Shown: positions 18,235 through 25,498 of the stretch, piece after piece
How the letters are laid out: every line of letters begins with the position of its first letter
How positions within the stretch are numbered: the stretch's first letter is position 1
Source of the DNA: Clostridia bacterium
GTDB taxonomy: Bacteria > Bacillota > Clostridia > Oscillospirales > CAG-272
Direction of reading: 5' to 3'
DNA: 62,719 bases
Assembly: GCA_017937845.1 (NCBI GenBank)
Contig: JAGBCV010000024.1
Coordinates: forward strand, 1-62,719
The notes under the pieces: model-generated
What the model was told of the DNA's origin: nothing
Seen by the model: the letters and a program-made list of their open reading frames with translations, nothing else
Databases searched by the model: none
Translations under genes and position numbers: made by a program

Positions 18235-18257
18235 GAAAATATGTAACTGTCTTGCTG
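18235..18257 (+). repeat. Direct repeat 1 of the type I TA locus
   Basis: GAAAATATGTAACTGTC (18235-18251) is identical to 18421-18437, followed by TTGCTG here and CATCGCTG there. Copy 1 lies at the 5' end of the antitoxin RNA; copy 2 covers the toxin start codon on the opposite strand. Confidence 0.85.
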
Positions 18258-18276
18258 TTTTATCCAAAACGGCAAA

Positions 18277-18312
18277 AGAAAACCCTCGGGATTAGGCCCC
18301 CGAGGGTTTTCT
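18277..18312. terminator. Bidirectional terminator shared by toxin and antitoxin transcripts
   Basis: A 14-bp stem, AGAAAACCCTCGGG / CCCGAGGGTTTTCT, with A-rich and T-rich flanks. The rightward antitoxin RNA and the leftward toxin mRNA both end here, as in par/Fst loci. Confidence 0.85.
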
Positions 18313-18329
18313 CTTTGTGCTATCAAAAC

Positions 18330-18440
18330 TTACTTCTTCGTTTTGAATCGTTCCATGAGCCGGTCGACTGCTTTACATAATAAATGTCCAAACAATCGTC
18401 CTAAGATAGCAACAACAAGTGAAAATATGTAACTGTCCAT
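18330..18440 (-). CDS. Putative Fst-like type I toxin peptide (36 aa)
   Basis: A 36-residue open frame that standard length cut-offs would miss. The peptide starts MDSYIFSLVVAILGRLF, with one hydrophobic segment (about residues 4-22), then a charged basic tail ending MERFKTKK. It has a near-perfect Shine-Dalgarno, AAGGAGGTG (18448-18456), with 9 nt between GGAGG and the ATG, and a promoter at 18487-18515. Size, membrane segment plus charged tail, convergent antisense RNA, direct repeats and shared terminator match the Fst/par class of membrane-acting toxins. The peptide itself is too short for a firm family call; it could be another small membrane peptide. Confidence 0.7.
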   Translation of the reverse strand: MDSYIFSLVVAILGRLFGHLLCKAVDRLMERFKTKK

Positions 18441-18445
18441 CGCTG
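18421..18445 (-). repeat. Direct repeat 2, over the toxin translation start
   Basis: Second copy of GAAAATATGTAACTGTC, read on the plus strand. In the leftward toxin mRNA its complement spans from 5 nt before the ATG (18440) through codon 7, so the antitoxin RNA can pair across the start codon. Confidence 0.85.
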
Positions 18446-18486
18446 TTCACCTCCTTCCGCGGTGAGAGGACGGTTACAGCATATCT

Positions 18487-18515
18487 ATTTTATCAAAGTT
18501 GAAAGTATATTGCAA
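18487..18515 (-). promoter_or_regulatory. Promoter of the toxin mRNA
   Basis: Leftward TTGCAA (18510-18515), a 17-bp spacer ending in TGA, and TAAAAT (18487-18492). The transcript should start near 18480 with GCUGUAACCGUCC, which is complementary to the start-codon region of the same mRNA. Confidence 0.75.
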
Positions 18516-18548
18516 TACATATTTAAGAAAAAATTAGGATATAGAGCA

Positions 18549-18586
18549 AGAACCCCATCGGCGATGCCGATGGGGTTCTGTTTTTG
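18549..18586. terminator. Terminator hairpin downstream of the peptidyl-prolyl isomerase
   Basis: A perfect 14-bp stem, AGAACCCCATCGGC / GCCGATGGGGTTCT, loop GAT. The T-run (GTTTTTG) is on the plus strand; the minus side, where the isomerase gene ends, has only weak T residues. Confidence 0.65.
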
Positions 18587-18594
18587 TGGTATAC

Positions 18595-19077
18595 TTATTC
18601 CTCCACAATGGTAACAGATTTCATTTTCTGTTCCTTGAGGGGCTTATCGTTGAAGTTGGTTGCAACGCCTGCGATGCGGTCGAGAACGTCAAAGCCGTCG
18701 GTGAGCTTACCGAAAGCGGCATATTGACCGTCAAGGTGAGGCGCATTCTGGTGCATGATGAAGAACTGAGAGCCTGCGGAGTTAGGCATCATGGAGCGAG
18801 CCATGGAGATAACGCCGCGGGTATGCTTGAGGGGATTCTTTACGCCGTTTGCGGCAAATTCACCCTTGATCTGATAGCCGGGACCGCCCATGCCTGTTCC
18901 CTGGGGGTCGCCGCTCTGGATCATAAAGCCTGCGATAACGCGGTGGAAGATCAGACCGTCATAGAAGCCCTTCTTTGCGAGCTTAACGAAGTTTTCGACG
19001 GTGATGGGAGCAGTTTCGGGATAAAGCTCCAAGGTCATGGAGCCGCCGTTTTCCATTTCAATGATTGCTTTTGTCAT
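18595..19077 (-). CDS. Cyclophilin-type peptidyl-prolyl cis-trans isomerase
   Basis: A 160-residue single-domain cytoplasmic cyclophilin with no signal peptide. Family motifs include FHRVIAGFMIQSGDP and SAGSQFFI; the FHR and QSGD residues belong to the active site. The ATG at 19077 follows AAAGGA at suitable spacing; an in-frame start at 19101 lies upstream of that site. It has its own promoter inside the end of the site-2 protease gene. Its client is unknown. Confidence 0.92.
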   Translation of the reverse strand: MTKAIIEMENGGSMTLELYPETAPITVENFVKLAKKGFYDGLIFHRVIAGFMIQSGDPQGTGMGGPGYQIKGEFAANGVKNPLKHTRGVISMARSMMPNSAGSQFFIMHQNAPHLDGQYAAFGKLTDGFDVLDRIAGVATNFNDKPLKEQKMKSVTIVEE

Positions 19078-19116
19078 ATGAAAAAAATCCTTTCTTTTCA
19101 AAAAAAAAGTACGGTA

Positions 19117-19734
19117 TTATTTTATCATATTCTTTTCGCCATGGCAAGTCTTTTTTAGGATTAAATACGAAAAAAGATACGCGCAAAAGACAAGAAGCGT
19201 CATATTGATACCGCTATAAAAGAAAATATAGAGTGAAAGCACCCAAAGAACGGTGAGGGAAAACGCCGTTGTGATCTGTAATACGTCGTCGGCAAGCCTT
19301 TCTGAGAAGAAAAGCGAACAAAATGCACCGAGAATCCGACCGCCGTCAAAGGTTTCGAGCGGAAGCAGATTCAAAAGACAAAGCAAGAGAGAAACCGTCC
19401 GAACCGTTTCACAAAGATGAGAGGGGAAGCATGAGGCGGCGGCAATATACAGAAGATTCATGAGCGGACCTGCCGCGCAGGTGACGATCTCTTCCGCGTA
19501 CGAGGAGGCGGGGGAAAGCTCGATGCTGATGCCTGTGGCAATGATTTTGATGGAACGGGGCGGCTTATGATAAAGCAGGGAAGCGGTCAAATGTCCCAAT
19601 TCATGCAAAAGCACCGAGGAAAGCACCGCAAAGGTGTACGCGCGGGGCATGACGAAAAGTAAGATGAAAAGTCCGGAAACGGCAAAGGGATGCACACGGA
19701 GCTTGGGAAAATGAAAGAAATCACGATGCGCCAT
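19117..19734 (-). CDS. Site-2 protease family (M50) membrane metalloprotease, SpoIVFB-like
   Basis: A 205-residue polytopic membrane protein. HELGH (zinc ligands and catalytic Glu) lies at about residues 45-49, and NLLPLETFDGGR corresponds to the NPxxPLDGG second zinc motif, with LETFDGG replacing the usual PLDG. Size and topology fit the small SpoIVFB-type group that cleaves membrane-bound pro-proteins such as pro-sigma-K, but a general function is equally possible. The ATG at 19734 follows AAGGAGTG and overlaps the 3' end of the upstream ytvI-like gene by 14 bp, suggesting translational coupling. Confidence 0.82.
   Translation of the reverse strand: MAHRDFFHFPKLRVHPFAVSGLFILLFVMPRAYTFAVLSSVLLHELGHLTASLLYHKPPRSIKIIATGISIELSPASSYAEEIVTCAAGPLMNLLYIAAASCFPSHLCETVRTVSLLLCLLNLLPLETFDGGRILGAFCSLFFSERLADDVLQITTAFSLTVLWVLSLYIFFYSGINMTLLVFCAYLFSYLILKKTCHGEKNMIK
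19119..19147 (-). promoter_or_regulatory. Promoter of the isomerase gene
   Basis: Leftward TTGCCA (19142-19147), a 17-bp spacer ending in TGA, and TAAAAT (19119-19124). The -35 lies within the 3' end of the upstream protease gene. Confidence 0.65.
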
Positions 19735-20821
19735 TGGACACTCCTTTTTGAAAAGAAAATAGGATATTTTTCGCAACGATCACGCCGATGGGCAGAAATA
19801 TCATGCCAAGGATACCGAAAAGCTTGAAGCCCGCATATAAAGAAATGAGCATGAGAAGCGGATGGATACCGACCCCCGCGCCTAAGATCTTCGGCTCTGC
19901 GATCTGACGGACGATCGTCACGACGGCATATAGGATACACAAGCCGACGGCGGTACGGATATCTCCCGTAAAAAAGCGATAGAGCGCCATCGGAAGCAGG
20001 ATCGCGCCCGTTCCGAAAATGGGTAAGCTATCCACGAGGGCGGTCAGAAGTGCCAATAAAAATGCGTATGGTTCGCGGAGGATGACGAAGCCCAAAAGAA
20101 GCTCCGCGAACGTCAAAAGGAACAAAACGGCATAGGACTTTAAGACCTTTACGAGTGTTTTTCCCGTCGCCGCGCGTACTTTTTGACAAAAAACGAGCGC
20201 TTTTCCTTGGATATGCGCGTGGAAAAACGCCGTGATCTTGTCATAATCCGCGCAAACGTAGACCGCGGAGAGGACGGTCACGACGAAAAAGATGATGGTC
20301 TGGGGAATGGCGGAGGCGAATCTCCCCGCGAAATCGGTGAGCCTTGTGCCAAGCCCCGCGACGATGCTTTTCGCCATATCGAGGATCGTTTCCAAAACGG
20401 TATCACGGAGCTTTTCCGCGTCCTCGCCGCCCGAAAAGGGCAGACGGGAGGCGAGCGTACCGATGCGAGAAAACAGCGCTTGCAGATTTTCGAGCAATGC
20501 GTTTTCACCGCTCATGACCGCGCGCGCAAAATCTCCGATCTGCGCGGCGAGCTTCCAGACGGCAAAGCCGACGCCAAAGAGAAACGCCGAAACAAAAAGC
20601 GCGGCAAGGAGCGCCGAGATGAGCTTTCTCGGCATCTTGGTGTGCCTGGAGAGTGCCAAGGTCGGCTTCCGCAGAAGCACCGCCGCGGGAAATGCAATGA
20701 GAAAAGGCAAAAAGGCGGGAAAAAGATAACGAAAAATGCCGTAAAGCAGAACAAGGGAAAGTAAGATATATATAAAAATAACGAAAATACGTTTGTATCC
20801 TTCTTCGGGGAAAAAGCGCAT
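19721..20821 (-). CDS. ytvI: YtvI-like AI-2E family transporter
   Basis: A 366-residue membrane protein of the AI-2E/PerM superfamily: hydrophobic segments at both ends, a soluble-looking middle (about residues 90-170), and a C-terminal PxxxGxGxxLxP-like region (DSLPIFGTGAILLPMAL) typical of the family. The length and the spore-former context match the sporulation protein YtvI; whether it is sporulation-specific cannot be told. The ATG at 20821 follows GGAGG at about 6 nt. It overlaps the downstream protease gene by 14 bp. Confidence 0.8.
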   Translation of the reverse strand: MRFFPEEGYKRIFVIFIYILLSLVLLYGIFRYLFPAFLPFLIAFPAAVLLRKPTLALSRHTKMPRKLISALLAALFVSAFLFGVGFAVWKLAAQIGDFARAVMSGENALLENLQALFSRIGTLASRLPFSGGEDAEKLRDTVLETILDMAKSIVAGLGTRLTDFAGRFASAIPQTIIFFVVTVLSAVYVCADYDKITAFFHAHIQGKALVFCQKVRAATGKTLVKVLKSYAVLFLLTFAELLLGFVILREPYAFLLALLTALVDSLPIFGTGAILLPMALYRFFTGDIRTAVGLCILYAVVTIVRQIAEPKILGAGVGIHPLLMLISLYAGFKLFGILGMIFLPIGVIVAKNILFSFQKGVSNGAS

Positions 20822-20881
20822 ACCGTTCCTCCAAAATTCCAAAAATAATGGGAAATGAGGCTCAAAATTGCGGAAATATCC

Positions 20882-20910
20882 TTGACAAATTGAGTGAAGT
20901 GTGTTATAGT
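20882..20910 (+). promoter_or_regulatory. Promoter of the LRR lipoprotein gene
   Basis: TTGACA (20882-20887), a 17-bp spacer and TATAGT (20905-20910), 139 bp before the start codon, leaving a long leader. Confidence 0.8.
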
Positions 20911-20945
20911 GTAGTATATGCAAGAATAAAATGATTTATTCTGCC

Positions 20946-21013
20946 GTCGGTACACCGCTTCGGTGTCCGAGCATCGTCTTCTCGGTCATTTGCGTAACTT
21001 CCGCAAACCCGAC
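20946..21013 (+). ncRNA. Candidate structured leader RNA (four-helix junction)
   Basis: An outer stem GTCGG (20946-20950) / CCGAC (21009-21013) encloses three hairpins: ACACCG/CGGTGT (20952-20966), CCGAG/CTCGG (20967-20985, 9-nt loop) and TTTGCG/CGCAAA (20989-21007). The helices are back to back with few unpaired bases, giving a four-way junction in the 5' leader. I recognise no known riboswitch; it is not a tRNA, since the acceptor stem is 5 bp and there is no T-arm motif. Confidence 0.5.
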
Positions 21014-21049
21014 CATATATGTACTAATTTATGATTGGAGTTTTATTTT

Positions 21050-21781
21050 ATGAAAAAAGTAGTTGCTACCGTTCTCGCACTTGGCATGACGACACTTCTC
21101 TTTGCGGCTTGTGACAAACCCTTTGACGAAACCACAACAGGCGGCCCCGTCGGTAATCTTTCTACCACGACAAATTCCACAACGACCGCAACCACCACCG
21201 CTCCCGTAGAGACCACCACAGTCAAGGCGCCTCTCGTTTTCTCTGACGACGATATGGTCGACAGCACGAATTACGGCTATTACTGCAAGATCCTTCGTAA
21301 CGAAAACAAAGAAGCATATGCGCTCGCAGTCAGCGGTTGGAAGACCGAAGATGCAACGGCGGATATGGTGATCGATGCAGAATATTCCTTCAGAGACAGC
21401 ATGGGCGTTTTGTATACGTTGCCCATCGTTCAGGTTGGTGTTGGTCAGGGCGTTCCTGCAATCAACTTCCAGTCCAAATTGGAATCTGTTACCATTGCAG
21501 AAGGTGTTACCAAAATCGCAAACAAAGCATTCCCGCAGTGCACAAAGCTCAAGACCTTGAACCTTCCCGAGGGTCTTACCTCCATCGGCGATATGGCGTT
21601 CTGGAACTGCAAATCTCTCGAGACTCTTGTCATTCCGTCCACCGTTACCGAGATCGGTTCTTATGCTTTCTCCGCCTGCACATCTCTCAAGTCCGTAACA
21701 CTCCCCGCACGCTTTGAAAGCCAGGTAGCCAACATTTTTGACGGTTGCCCCAATGTCGTTATTACTTACACAAACGAATGA
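21050..21781 (+). CDS. Lipoprotein with BspA-type leucine-rich repeats
   Basis: A 243-residue secreted lipoprotein: signal peptide with lipobox LLFAAC (Cys about residue 21), a Thr-rich linker (about 35-60), then a C-terminal domain with LRR_5 (BspA-like) repeats of the form LESVTIAEGVTKIANKAF, repeated about every 23 residues. Such repeats usually mediate surface binding. TTGGAG precedes the ATG at 21050. It is monocistronic, with a structured leader and its own terminator. Confidence 0.82.
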   Translation: MKKVVATVLALGMTTLLFAACDKPFDETTTGGPVGNLSTTTNSTTTATTTAPVETTTVKAPLVFSDDDMVDSTNYGYYCKILRNENKEAYALAVSGWKTEDATADMVIDAEYSFRDSMGVLYTLPIVQVGVGQGVPAINFQSKLESVTIAEGVTKIANKAFPQCTKLKTLNLPEGLTSIGDMAFWNCKSLETLVIPSTVTEIGSYAFSACTSLKSVTLPARFESQVANIFDGCPNVVITYTNE

Positions 21782-21790
21782 AATGCGTTC

Positions 21791-21828
21791 AAAAATCCCG
21801 AAAAGCTCTGCTTTTCGGGATTTTTTTC
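21791..21828 (+). terminator. Terminator of the LRR lipoprotein gene
   Basis: AAATCCCGAAAAG-CTCTG-CTTTTCGGGATTT followed by a T-run. Confidence 0.9.
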
Positions 21829-21904
21829 TGTGAACTCACGTGAAATGAAATGTTTTTCAGAAAAACTGTCAACGGAGAATTGCCACGAGTTTTTGGGGAA
21901 TCGG

Positions 21905-21933
21905 TTGACACCTTTTTTCATATATGGTATACT
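21905..21933 (+). promoter_or_regulatory. Promoter of the Wzz-like / ABC exporter operon
   Basis: TTGACA (21905-21910), a 17-bp spacer ending in TGG, and TATACT (21928-21933), 51 bp before the Wzz-like start. Confidence 0.75.
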
Positions 21934-21984
21934 TTATGATGAAATACCATGTAACCAAACGCCGTTGAAGGAGAGCTTTTCCGT

Positions 21985-22545
21985 ATGACATATGATGAAT
22001 ATTTTCGCATATTGGGCAAGCGTTTGCCGCTGATCCTGCTGATATCGCTCTTTTGCGCGGTGCTTTTGTTTTTCTCAACGGTGTTGATTTCGCCAAAGCA
22101 ATACGAAGCGGAAACGCTTTTCAGCATCCGAAACCGCGACATATATGAAACCGGCATGACGAGCGCGGATATTGCCGCGTCGGAAGCCTTGACCGACGCT
22201 GTCATGGCGCTTATGCGCGGGCTTCATAACGGAACGGGTACGCTTTCCTTTGAAAAGCTGGGCGCGGGTGTCTTTCGCGTTTTCCTTTCGGGGACGAACG
22301 AAGAAGGTCTGCGCACTTCCTTGCGGGAGCTTTCTGCGCTATCCGAGGAACGTATTCCGTCGCTTTTGCAGTTTGCGTCCTTGACACAGGTGCAGGAGAT
22401 CTCCTTGCGCGTGCTTCCGGGAAAGTCGCTTCGCAACGCCGCCGTCGGCTTTGTGATAAGCCTTGCCCTTGGCGCGGTCCTCGTACTGCTTGAGGCGGAA
22501 AAGCAACGAAAGAAAAGCAAACAAAAAATGACTGTAAACAGATAA
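21985..22545 (+). CDS. Wzz/YveK-like membrane protein
   Basis: A 186-residue protein with a membrane segment near each end (about residues 14-35 and 150-170) and an extracytoplasmic middle. The N-terminus, MTYDEYFRILGKRLPLILL, with an early YEAETLFSI strand, resembles the chain-length-determinant (Wzz) domain found in polysaccharide export and YveK-type co-polymerases. No kinase or glycosyltransferase genes are adjacent; instead it precedes an ABC exporter gene by 14 bp, so it may modulate that exporter. AAGGAGAG precedes the ATG. Function unproven. Confidence 0.6.
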   Translation: MTYDEYFRILGKRLPLILLISLFCAVLLFFSTVLISPKQYEAETLFSIRNRDIYETGMTSADIAASEALTDAVMALMRGLHNGTGTLSFEKLGAGVFRVFLSGTNEEGLRTSLRELSALSEERIPSLLQFASLTQVQEISLRVLPGKSLRNAAVGFVISLALGAVLVLLEAEKQRKKSKQKMTVNR

Positions 22546-22559
22546 GGGGGAATTTCGAC

Positions 22560-24866
22560 TTGTTTGAAATTGATAAGATCCCACGGGAGGTCTATGAGCT
22601 TTTGGAGAAAAAAGGTCTTAAAAAAGACCAGATTCTCTTGGCTGCGAAATGTGACCGCGATACGGAGCATATGCCCGCTGACGTATTCCTTGCGGCAACG
22701 GCAGATGAGCTTGCCATTCTGACCGGTACGTTTTCGCATGAGCTTGACGGCAAGGGAAAGCACGCCGTCCGCGTCTGGACGGAAAAGGACTACCGCGTCT
22801 ATTCGCTCAAAAGCCTTGACCGCTTCCGCATTGAGGAGCTGGTTTCCAGCGCACGCTTCACGGCAACGAATGAAAACGGTTCTCCTGTCTTTTTGACGGC
22901 GATGACCAACTTCTGCCGTACCTCCATGATCATCTTCCAAAAATATTTGGGCGAGATCAAAAAACACGGTACGGTGACGCTCGACCCCGACGATGACCCG
23001 AAATCCAACTGCTGTCCCAAATGCGGACAGCGTTATCCCGAAAAAAACCGCAAGATCTGTCCCAGATGTATGGAAAAGGGCAAGCTTTTCGGCAGGATCG
23101 CAAGCTTCTTCTTTCCGTATAAGGGATATCTGTTCTTGTCACTGCTCTCGCTTGCCTTCATGACGGGGCTGAGCATCTGGACGGCGGACCTTTCCTCGGG
23201 CTTCTTCATTCGAGAGGTCTTGCAGGATACCGAAAGTGAGCTTTACGGTGCCGTCGCAACGGTCCTCGGCATGATCATCGGTGTCAAGGTCGCAACGATG
23301 CTTGCCACCATCGTCAATAACTGGATGACCTCCGTCATCGCGGCAAAGGTCAGCTTTGACCTGAAAAAGACCATCTTTTCCGCCATTGAGCGTCTTTCTC
23401 TCGGCTTTTTCACGAGCCGTCAAACGGGCGGTCTGATGACACAGGTCAATAACGACGCCAACACCATTTACGACTTCTTCTGCAACGTCCTGCCTCATTT
23501 CCTTGTGAACGTAGTCAAGGTCGTTGTTCTCATCGTGATGCTTTTCCGCATCAATCCCTTGCTTGCGCTTTGCGCGCTTCTCGTCGTTCCCGTTTCGCTC
23601 ACCGTCATGAGAATGAGCTTTGCGAAAAACCGCAAGCTCCACGCCAGACGCTTTTCCAGCCAGCGCTCCATGACCTCGTACCTTTCCGATGAGCTTTCGG
23701 GTATGCGCGTCGTCAAGGCGTTCTCCAAGGAAAAAACGGAGGTGGAACGCTTCAATACCCGTTCCGAGCGTCTTGCGGATGCGGACCTTCGCCGCGGCGT
23801 ATTCAATACCTTCGTTTCTCCGATCGCGGGCTTTTTGCTCCATTCCATCGGCAATCTCGTTACCTTGGGTCTTGGCGGTATGCTCGTCATCATGACCCGT
23901 GAATCGGGCGGTACGTTTGCGCCCGCGCTCATGTACGATGAGCTCGCGACCTTCATCGCCTATATCGGCATGATCTACGCACCGCTTCAGTTTTTCAGCG
24001 AAATGTCCGATATCACGGCGGACTGCTCGAACTCGCTCCAAAGACTTTTTGAGATCATGGACTCGCAGGCGGACGTTTGCGAAGCCAAGGATCCGATTCG
24101 CGTCGGTACGTTCGAGGGTAACGTGTCCTTTAACGACGTTTCCTTCTCTTATATCAAAAACCATAAGGTCATCGACCGCGTCAGCTTTGATATCGAAGCG
24201 GGTAAGACGCTTGGTATCGTCGGTCATACGGGTGCGGGCAAGAGTACGCTTGCGAACCTGCTCATCCGTCTTTACGACCCCGAAACGGGCTCCGTCACCA
24301 TCGACGGCATCGACGTGAAAAAGCTCGCGTTTGAGGACCTACATAGAAATATCGCCATCGTATCGCAGGAAACGTATCTCTTTATGGGTACGATTCTCGA
24401 AAATATCCGCTATGCAAGACCCGATGCGACCTTTGAGGAGGTCATCGCGGCGGCAAAGGCGGCGGGCGCGCACGACTTTATCGTGAAGCTCCCCGATGCT
24501 TACGAAACCAAGATCGGCTTTGGCTATAAGGACCTTTCGGGCGGCGAACGCCAGCGTCTTTCCATTGCGCGTGCGATCCTCAGCAATCCGAAGATCCTCA
24601 TTTTGGACGAAGCGACGGCGGCGATGGATACCGAAACCGAGCGCAAGATCCAGATGGCGCTCACCGAGCTCGTCAAGGGCAAGACGACCATCATGATCGC
24701 GCATAGACTTTCCACGCTCCGCGATGCGGATAAGCTCATCGTCATCGAAGGCGGTAAGGTCGCGGAAAGAGGTACGCATGAAGAGCTGATGGCGGCTGAG
24801 GGCGTTTACCACAGACTTTACAGCTTGCAGATCGAAGCGCTGAAAAACGCGGGTATCGCAGAATAA
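22560..24866 (+). CDS. ABC exporter half-transporter with N-terminal domain and zinc ribbon (1)
   Basis: A 768-residue ABC transporter with membrane and ATPase domains fused. An N-terminal extension of about 145 residues (possibly PH-like) leads to a zinc ribbon, CCPKCGQRYP ... CPRCMEKGK (about 143-170), then six membrane segments, Walker A GHTGAGKST near residue 555, signature LSGGERQR near 659, and Walker B ILILDEATAAMD. The TTG start at 22560 is supported by GGGGGA 6 nt upstream. It probably pairs with the second half-exporter at 25499-27700. Substrate unknown. Confidence 0.85.
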   Translation: MFEIDKIPREVYELLEKKGLKKDQILLAAKCDRDTEHMPADVFLAATADELAILTGTFSHELDGKGKHAVRVWTEKDYRVYSLKSLDRFRIEELVSSARFTATNENGSPVFLTAMTNFCRTSMIIFQKYLGEIKKHGTVTLDPDDDPKSNCCPKCGQRYPEKNRKICPRCMEKGKLFGRIASFFFPYKGYLFLSLLSLAFMTGLSIWTADLSSGFFIREVLQDTESELYGAVATVLGMIIGVKVATMLATIVNNWMTSVIAAKVSFDLKKTIFSAIERLSLGFFTSRQTGGLMTQVNNDANTIYDFFCNVLPHFLVNVVKVVVLIVMLFRINPLLALCALLVVPVSLTVMRMSFAKNRKLHARRFSSQRSMTSYLSDELSGMRVVKAFSKEKTEVERFNTRSERLADADLRRGVFNTFVSPIAGFLLHSIGNLVTLGLGGMLVIMTRESGGTFAPALMYDELATFIAYIGMIYAPLQFFSEMSDITADCSNSLQRLFEIMDSQADVCEAKDPIRVGTFEGNVSFNDVSFSYIKNHKVIDRVSFDIEAGKTLGIVGHTGAGKSTLANLLIRLYDPETGSVTIDGIDVKKLAFEDLHRNIAIVSQETYLFMGTILENIRYARPDATFEEVIAAAKAAGAHDFIVKLPDAYETKIGFGYKDLSGGERQRLSIARAILSNPKILILDEATAAMDTETERKIQMALTELVKGKTTIMIAHRLSTLRDADKLIVIEGGKVAERGTHEELMAAEGVYHRLYSLQIEALKNAGIAE

Positions 24867-24899
24867 TTTAACAAATCACCGATTTAGGAGGAATACAAT

Positions 24900-25484
24900 A
24901 TGGCACCGAGAGGTATGGGCGGTCCCGGCGGACCGCGAGGCATGGGTGGTCCCGGCGGACCCGCAGGCGGCGGTAAGCGCAAGGGCTCCAGAGAAAATCC
25001 CAATTCTGTGGCGATCACACCCGAAAACGCGAAATTTTCCATGCGCGGCGGTTTTCTGTATATGCAGTGTCCCAAGGATGCAGAGCCTGTTCGCGTTGCG
25101 CTCCACAGAAATTTCCCCTTTATGTTCCTTTGGGAATACATCTCCGTTCTCGATACGGATAATTACGAGCTTGCGACGATTCGCAGCGTTGACCTTTTCG
25201 ACGGAGAAGAAAAGGAAATGCTCGTGCGTGAGCTGGAACGCAAATATTATTCTCCTGTTATTCAGGAAATCCATTCCGTCAAGGAACGCTTCGGCTTTTC
25301 CTATTGGGACGTGGAAACGTCGGGCGGAAGATTGACCTTTACCTTGCAGGATACGTTCAAGAGTATCGTGCGCGCGGGAGAGGGAAAGCTTTTCTTCTTT
25401 GACGTGGACGGCAACCGCTTCGTCATCGAGGATGCGGACGCGCTTGACCGCAAGAGCCGCAAGCGCATTGAAATCTATCTCTGA
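24900..25484 (+). CDS. DUF1854 domain protein
   Basis: A 194-residue soluble protein. The first 28 residues are a low-complexity Gly-Pro-Arg-Met repeat (MGGPGGPRGMGGPGGPAGG). The rest matches DUF1854: a FPFMFLWEYISVLDTDNYE segment, then LVRELERKYYSPVIQEI and a WDVETSGG strand. DUF1854 proteins commonly sit beside ABC exporters; in cyanobacteria the family has been tied to cyanophycin loci. No cyanophycin genes are visible here. It lies 33 bp after ABC (1) and overlaps the translation signals of ABC (2). AGGAGG precedes the ATG. Function unknown; a cytoplasmic accessory subunit is my guess. Confidence 0.75.
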   Translation: MAPRGMGGPGGPRGMGGPGGPAGGGKRKGSRENPNSVAITPENAKFSMRGGFLYMQCPKDAEPVRVALHRNFPFMFLWEYISVLDTDNYELATIRSVDLFDGEEKEMLVRELERKYYSPVIQEIHSVKERFGFSYWDVETSGGRLTFTLQDTFKSIVRAGEGKLFFFDVDGNRFVIEDADALDRKSRKRIEIYL

Positions 25485-25498
25485 GCGGGGTGATGACG

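Larger units (their letters stand above)
18231..18315 (+). ncRNA. Putative antisense antitoxin RNA (RNA II-like, about 85 nt)
   Basis: Predicted from the strong promoter at 18196-18224 and the terminator at 18277-18312. Its first part (18235-18257) repeats, with 17 identical bases, the sequence antisense to the toxin start region (18421-18445). A small hairpin, GCTGTTTT-ATCC-AAAACGGC, follows. This is the layout of RNA II in the pAD1 par system: a direct repeat lets it pair with the toxin mRNA translation start, and the shared terminator gives a second pairing region. Not experimentally shown here. Confidence 0.65.

Noticed and set aside
18540..18594. A second small open frame next to the TA locus
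   Set aside because: The segment is fully occupied by a 14-bp terminator hairpin and lacks any start codon with a ribosome site.
20946..21013. tRNA gene
   Set aside because: The cloverleaf-like fold has a 5-bp closing stem, a 3-nt loop in the first arm, and no T-loop or anticodon-loop consensus.
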